Positions 5,272 to 7,462 of a stretch of DNA of 7,462 bases are shown here, piece by piece. Origin of the DNA: Atopobiaceae bacterium (GTDB lineage Bacteria > Actinomycetota > Coriobacteriia > Coriobacteriales > Atopobiaceae); contig JAFUBJ010000341.1 of NCBI GenBank assembly GCA_017460265.1, positions 1-7,462 on the forward strand, written 5' to 3'. The translations under genes were made by a program, and so were the position numbers. How positions within the stretch are numbered: the stretch's first letter is position 1; the number at the start of each line of letters is the position of its first letter. Under the pieces are notes generated by a model that saw only the letters and a list, made by a program, of their open reading frames with translations, did not search any database and was not told where the DNA came from.

Positions 5272-6002
5272 GAGAAAACCTCCAAAGCATCCTCAAGGGT
5301 GAATGCCCCCTCATAGAGGGCACGTCCGGTGATGGCACCCTCTATGACGTCCGGACCCAGCTTTGCCAAGGCGCGCAGGTCGTCAAGGGTCGCTATGCCA
5401 CCAGAGGCCACGACCGGGAAACCGGCGACCTCGGCGATGTGACGATAGGCCTCGGCATCGATGCCTGTCTGCATGCCGTCACGCGCGACGTCGGTGAAGA
5501 CGAGATGACGATAGCCCAGCGCGGCAAGGCGCGACACGAGCTCGTCAGCCCCAATCCCCTCGCCCTCGCGCCAGCCGTTCACGCGCACCTGGCCAGCCTT
5601 TGCCGCCACGTCGGCAACGAGGAGGTCGCCATGGCGCTCGGCAGCTGCACGGGCAAACTCCGGGTCACGGACGAGCGCAGTGCCGATGGCTATGCGCTGG
5701 GCACCAGCATCCGCCAGCCGCTCGATGGCAGCCATGTTGCGCACGCCGCCTCCCGTGTCAACGGATATGCCCTCGACCTTGCAGATGGCAGCAATAGCCC
5801 GTGCGTTCTTGTCCAAGGCGTCCTCGTCCTCTCCGAAGGTCGCAGAGAGGTCTACCACGTGTATCCAGCGCGCACCGCGAGCGGCAAAGTCGCGGGCGAC
5901 CGCAACCGGGTCGGTGGAGTAGACGTCCATCTGGGCACGGTCGCCCTGACGAAGGCGCACGACCTGACCGGCAACAAGGTCGATGGCGGGAAAGAGCAGC
6001 AT
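5265..6002 (-). CDS. hisA: ProFAR isomerase (HisA)
   Basis: HisA is the phosphoribosylformimino-5-aminoimidazole carboxamide ribotide isomerase, an Amadori rearrangement giving PRFAR for HisHF. The 245-residue protein is a full-length (beta/alpha)8 barrel related to HisF. Visible motifs are FPAIDLVAGQVVRLRQGD with catalytic Asp8, IHVVDLSATFG (47-57), TGGGVRN (83-89), IAIGTALV (104-111), the second acidic site Asp131 in VADVAAKAG, FTDVARDGMQTG (169-180) and ASGGIATLDDL (199-209). Some actinobacteria use a HisA relative (PriA) that also does the TrpF step; nothing visible here shows dual function, so plain HisA is preferred. The start lies 1 nt after the hisH stop on the - strand, with GAGGGGG 4 nt upstream, within the end of hisH. 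It overlaps hisF by 7 nt. Confidence 0.96.
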   Translation of the reverse strand: MLLFPAIDLVAGQVVRLRQGDRAQMDVYSTDPVAVARDFAARGARWIHVVDLSATFGEDEDALDKNARAIAAICKVEGISVDTGGGVRNMAAIERLADAGAQRIAIGTALVRDPEFARAAAERHGDLLVADVAAKAGQVRVNGWREGEGIGADELVSRLAALGYRHLVFTDVARDGMQTGIDAEAYRHIAEVAGFPVVASGGIATLDDLRALAKLGPDVIEGAITGRALYEGAFTLEDALEVFSC

Positions 6003-6003
6003 G

Positions 6004-6663
6004 CTACCCCCTCACGACGCGCACGAAATTGCGAAGGATCGTCAGGCCCGTCCCCGAGGACTTCTCGGGGTGGAACTGAACGCCATAGACGTTGTCCTGC
6101 CAAACGGCGGACGCAAAGCTCCTGGTGTAGTGCGAACGCGTGGCCACGGTCTGCGCGTCGACGTCGGAGGACAGGGCATAGGAATGCGTAAAGTACACGT
6201 TGGCGCCCTCGGCCACGTCCACAAACAGCGGGCACTGGCGTCCGTGGTCGGTCAGGTGCAGCTGGTCCCATCCCACATGGGGAACCTTGAGGCGCCCAGC
6301 GTCGAGCTTGGTCACCGAGCCGTTCATGACGCCCAGGCCAGGAACCCACTCCCCTCCCCAGGTTATGTCGCCGTTACGCTCGCTTCCCCGGTCGTAGAGC
6401 AGCTGCAGGCCAAGGCAGATGCCCAGAAACGGCACGCCCTTGCGGATGGCGCACACCACGGCGTCGGCCTGGCAGGAGGTGCGCATGTAGCTCATGGCGT
6501 CCTCGAAGCTCCCCACACCCGGCAGGATGACGCCGCTCGACTCGCGTATTTGCCGAGGGTCGTCCGTAATGAGCACGTCCCCACCCACGGCAGAGACGCT
6601 GCGTGCCACGGAGAGCAGGTTTCCCTTGTGGTAGTCGACCACGGCTATCTGGTGACGTGCCAT
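6004..6663 (-). CDS. hisH: imidazole glycerol phosphate synthase, glutamine amidotransferase subunit
   Basis: HisH is the class-I glutaminase that hydrolyses glutamine and passes ammonia to HisF. The protein has 219 residues from the ATG at 6663. The triad is intact: nucleophile Cys83 in GICLGLQLL, His198 and Glu200 in VQFHPEKS. The N-terminal IAVVDYHKGNLLSV and ILPGVGSFEDAM (oxyanion region) are typical of HisH, as are KVPHVGWDQL and YFTHSY. The ATG at 6663 shares its A with the hisB stop (TGATG on the - strand), and GGGGAG lies 6 nt upstream. A GTG one codon earlier would have only 3 nt of spacing and is less likely. The overlap implies translational coupling to hisB. Confidence 0.97.
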   Translation of the reverse strand: MARHQIAVVDYHKGNLLSVARSVSAVGGDVLITDDPRQIRESSGVILPGVGSFEDAMSYMRTSCQADAVVCAIRKGVPFLGICLGLQLLYDRGSERNGDITWGGEWVPGLGVMNGSVTKLDAGRLKVPHVGWDQLHLTDHGRQCPLFVDVAEGANVYFTHSYALSSDVDAQTVATRSHYTRSFASAVWQDNVYGVQFHPEKSSGTGLTILRNFVRVVRG

Positions 6664-7250
6664 CACAGGCTCCCCTTGGTCGAAGGAATGTCGTCAACGC
6701 GAGGATCGTCCTCAAAGGCCACGCGCAGCGCCCGCGCGCATGCCTTGAAGGTCGCCTCGAGGATGTGATGGGCATTCTCGCCGCAGAGCTCACGCAGATG
6801 CAGCGTTATGCCTGCCTGACGGGCAAAGCCCACAAAGAACTCCTTGCCCAGCTCGGTGTCGAAGGTGCCCACCTTGTCGGGGCCGATAGGGACGTCCCAA
6901 TAGAGCTCTCCTCGACCGGAAATGTCGACTGCGGCCAGCACAAGGGCCTCGTCAAGGGGCACGGCGACATCGGCAAAGCGGCGGATCCCGCACTTGTCAC
7001 CCAGCGCCTGGCCAATTGCCTGGCCAAGCACGATGCCCACGTCCTCGACGGTATGGTGGTCGTCGACCCAGGTGTCGCCCTTGCAATGCACGCTCAGGTC
7101 CATGAGCGAGTGGCGCCCAAGCGCCGTGAGCATGTGGTCAAAAAATCCGACACCCGTATCTATGTCGCAAACGCCATGCCCGTCAAGGTCGACGGTCACG
7201 GTGATGTCGGTCTCCCCCGTCCTGCGGGTGAGCGTGGCTTGTCTGGCCAT
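6663..7250 (-). CDS. hisB: imidazoleglycerol-phosphate dehydratase
   Basis: HisB dehydrates imidazole glycerol phosphate to imidazole acetol phosphate, the substrate of the neighbouring HisC. With 195 residues it is the single-function form, lacking the histidinol-phosphatase domain fused in enterobacteria, so a separate phosphatase must exist elsewhere. The metal-binding signatures are present: GVGFFDHM (33-40), DDHHTVED (63-70) and ENAHHILEATFK (158-169). The ATG at 7250 is preferred because AGGA lies 7 nt upstream. The GTG at 7256 would overlap the hisC stop as GTGA but sits only 1 nt from the AGGA, so it is a less likely start. The stop codon overlaps the hisH start by one base. Confidence 0.97.
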   Translation of the reverse strand: MARQATLTRRTGETDITVTVDLDGHGVCDIDTGVGFFDHMLTALGRHSLMDLSVHCKGDTWVDDHHTVEDVGIVLGQAIGQALGDKCGIRRFADVAVPLDEALVLAAVDISGRGELYWDVPIGPDKVGTFDTELGKEFFVGFARQAGITLHLRELCGENAHHILEATFKACARALRVAFEDDPRVDDIPSTKGSL

Positions 7251-7252
7251 CG

Positions 7253-7462
7253 TCACTTCCTGTCCAACAGGGTCGTCAAGGCGCTGACGACGCGGTCGTT
7301 CTCAGCGGGCGTGCCCACCGTGATGCGCAGGCAGTCCTCGAGCCCGGGAGCCGAGGAGAAGTCGCGCACCAGGATGGAGTACTTGTCACGCAGGCGGGCG
7401 CGCACGATGCCGGCGTGCGGCACCCGCACCAGCAGGAAGTTGCCCTGGCTGGGCCAGACGCG
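7253..7462 (-). CDS. hisC: histidinol-phosphate aminotransferase, C-terminal part
   Basis: The frame is open from the right edge of the window to the TGA at 7253-7255 and gives the last 69 residues of a PLP-dependent class I/II aminotransferase. HisC-like segments are PSQGNFLLVRVP, ILVRDFSSAPGLEDCLRI and RITVGTPAENDRVVSAL. The Arg of LRITVGT is the conserved substrate-binding arginine of the fold. The lysine that holds PLP is outside the window. HisC converts imidazole acetol phosphate to histidinol phosphate with glutamate as amino donor. The assignment rests on the C-terminal motifs plus its place 2 nt before hisB. Confidence 0.93.
   Translation of the reverse strand, partial: RVWPSQGNFLLVRVPHAGIVRARLRDKYSILVRDFSSAPGLEDCLRITVGTPAENDRVVSALTTLLDRK

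Noticed and set aside
5265..6002. hisA as a dual-function PriA (HisA/TrpF)
   Set aside because: No sequence feature I can see separates it from ordinary HisA, and no trp genes are present in the window.
5439..6768. Long + strand open frames opposite hisA and hisH (about 250 and 261 residues)
   Set aside because: They are shadows of the his genes: no domains, no ribosome-binding sites, and the - strand frames carry complete catalytic motifs.

Overview
The window is GC-rich with strong G/C preference at third codon positions. It carries a full run of histidine biosynthesis genes and secreted PcsB/CwlO-like NlpC/P60 hydrolases. Together these suggest a high-GC Gram-positive bacterium, most likely an actinobacterium of the Coriobacteriia (Olsenella/Atopobium/Collinsella type). 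That placement is an inference from gene style, not a database match.

Layout. Left part, + strand: the 3' end of an unidentified gene (1-333), an intergenic stretch with a likely promoter and a leader hairpin (334-489), then two paralogous secreted NlpC/P60 peptidoglycan hydrolases (490-1767 and 1995-3206) separated by a strong terminator-like hairpin, then an aspartate/glutamate racemase (3224-3949) 17 nt behind the second hydrolase. Right part, - strand, converging on the left part with only 5 bp between stop codons: hisC (partial), hisB, hisH, hisA, hisF and hisI. The first five genes are overlapping or nearly touching. hisI is detached from hisF by 189 nt.

How the genes work together. 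The left part looks like a cell-wall module: two exported hydrolases with FtsEX-type coiled-coil regulatory regions, and a cytoplasmic racemase that could supply D-aspartate or D-glutamate for peptidoglycan. The right part covers histidine biosynthesis steps from PR-AMP cyclohydrolase (HisI) through ProFAR isomerase (HisA), IGP synthase (HisH+HisF) and IGP dehydratase (HisB) to the aminotransferase (HisC). HisG, HisE, HisD and the histidinol phosphatase are not in the window.

The most unusual thing seen is a 120-nt element at 4377-4496, bounded by 21-bp inverted repeats with a single mismatch and containing a further nested hairpin. It lies exactly in the gap between hisF and hisI. It may be a miniature mobile or REP/ERIC-like element, or a structured RNA. 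The second point of interest is the shared, unusual catalytic-domain signature of the two hydrolases (DCNGL around the nucleophile, extra cysteines, and an identical GFCGGGSP tail).
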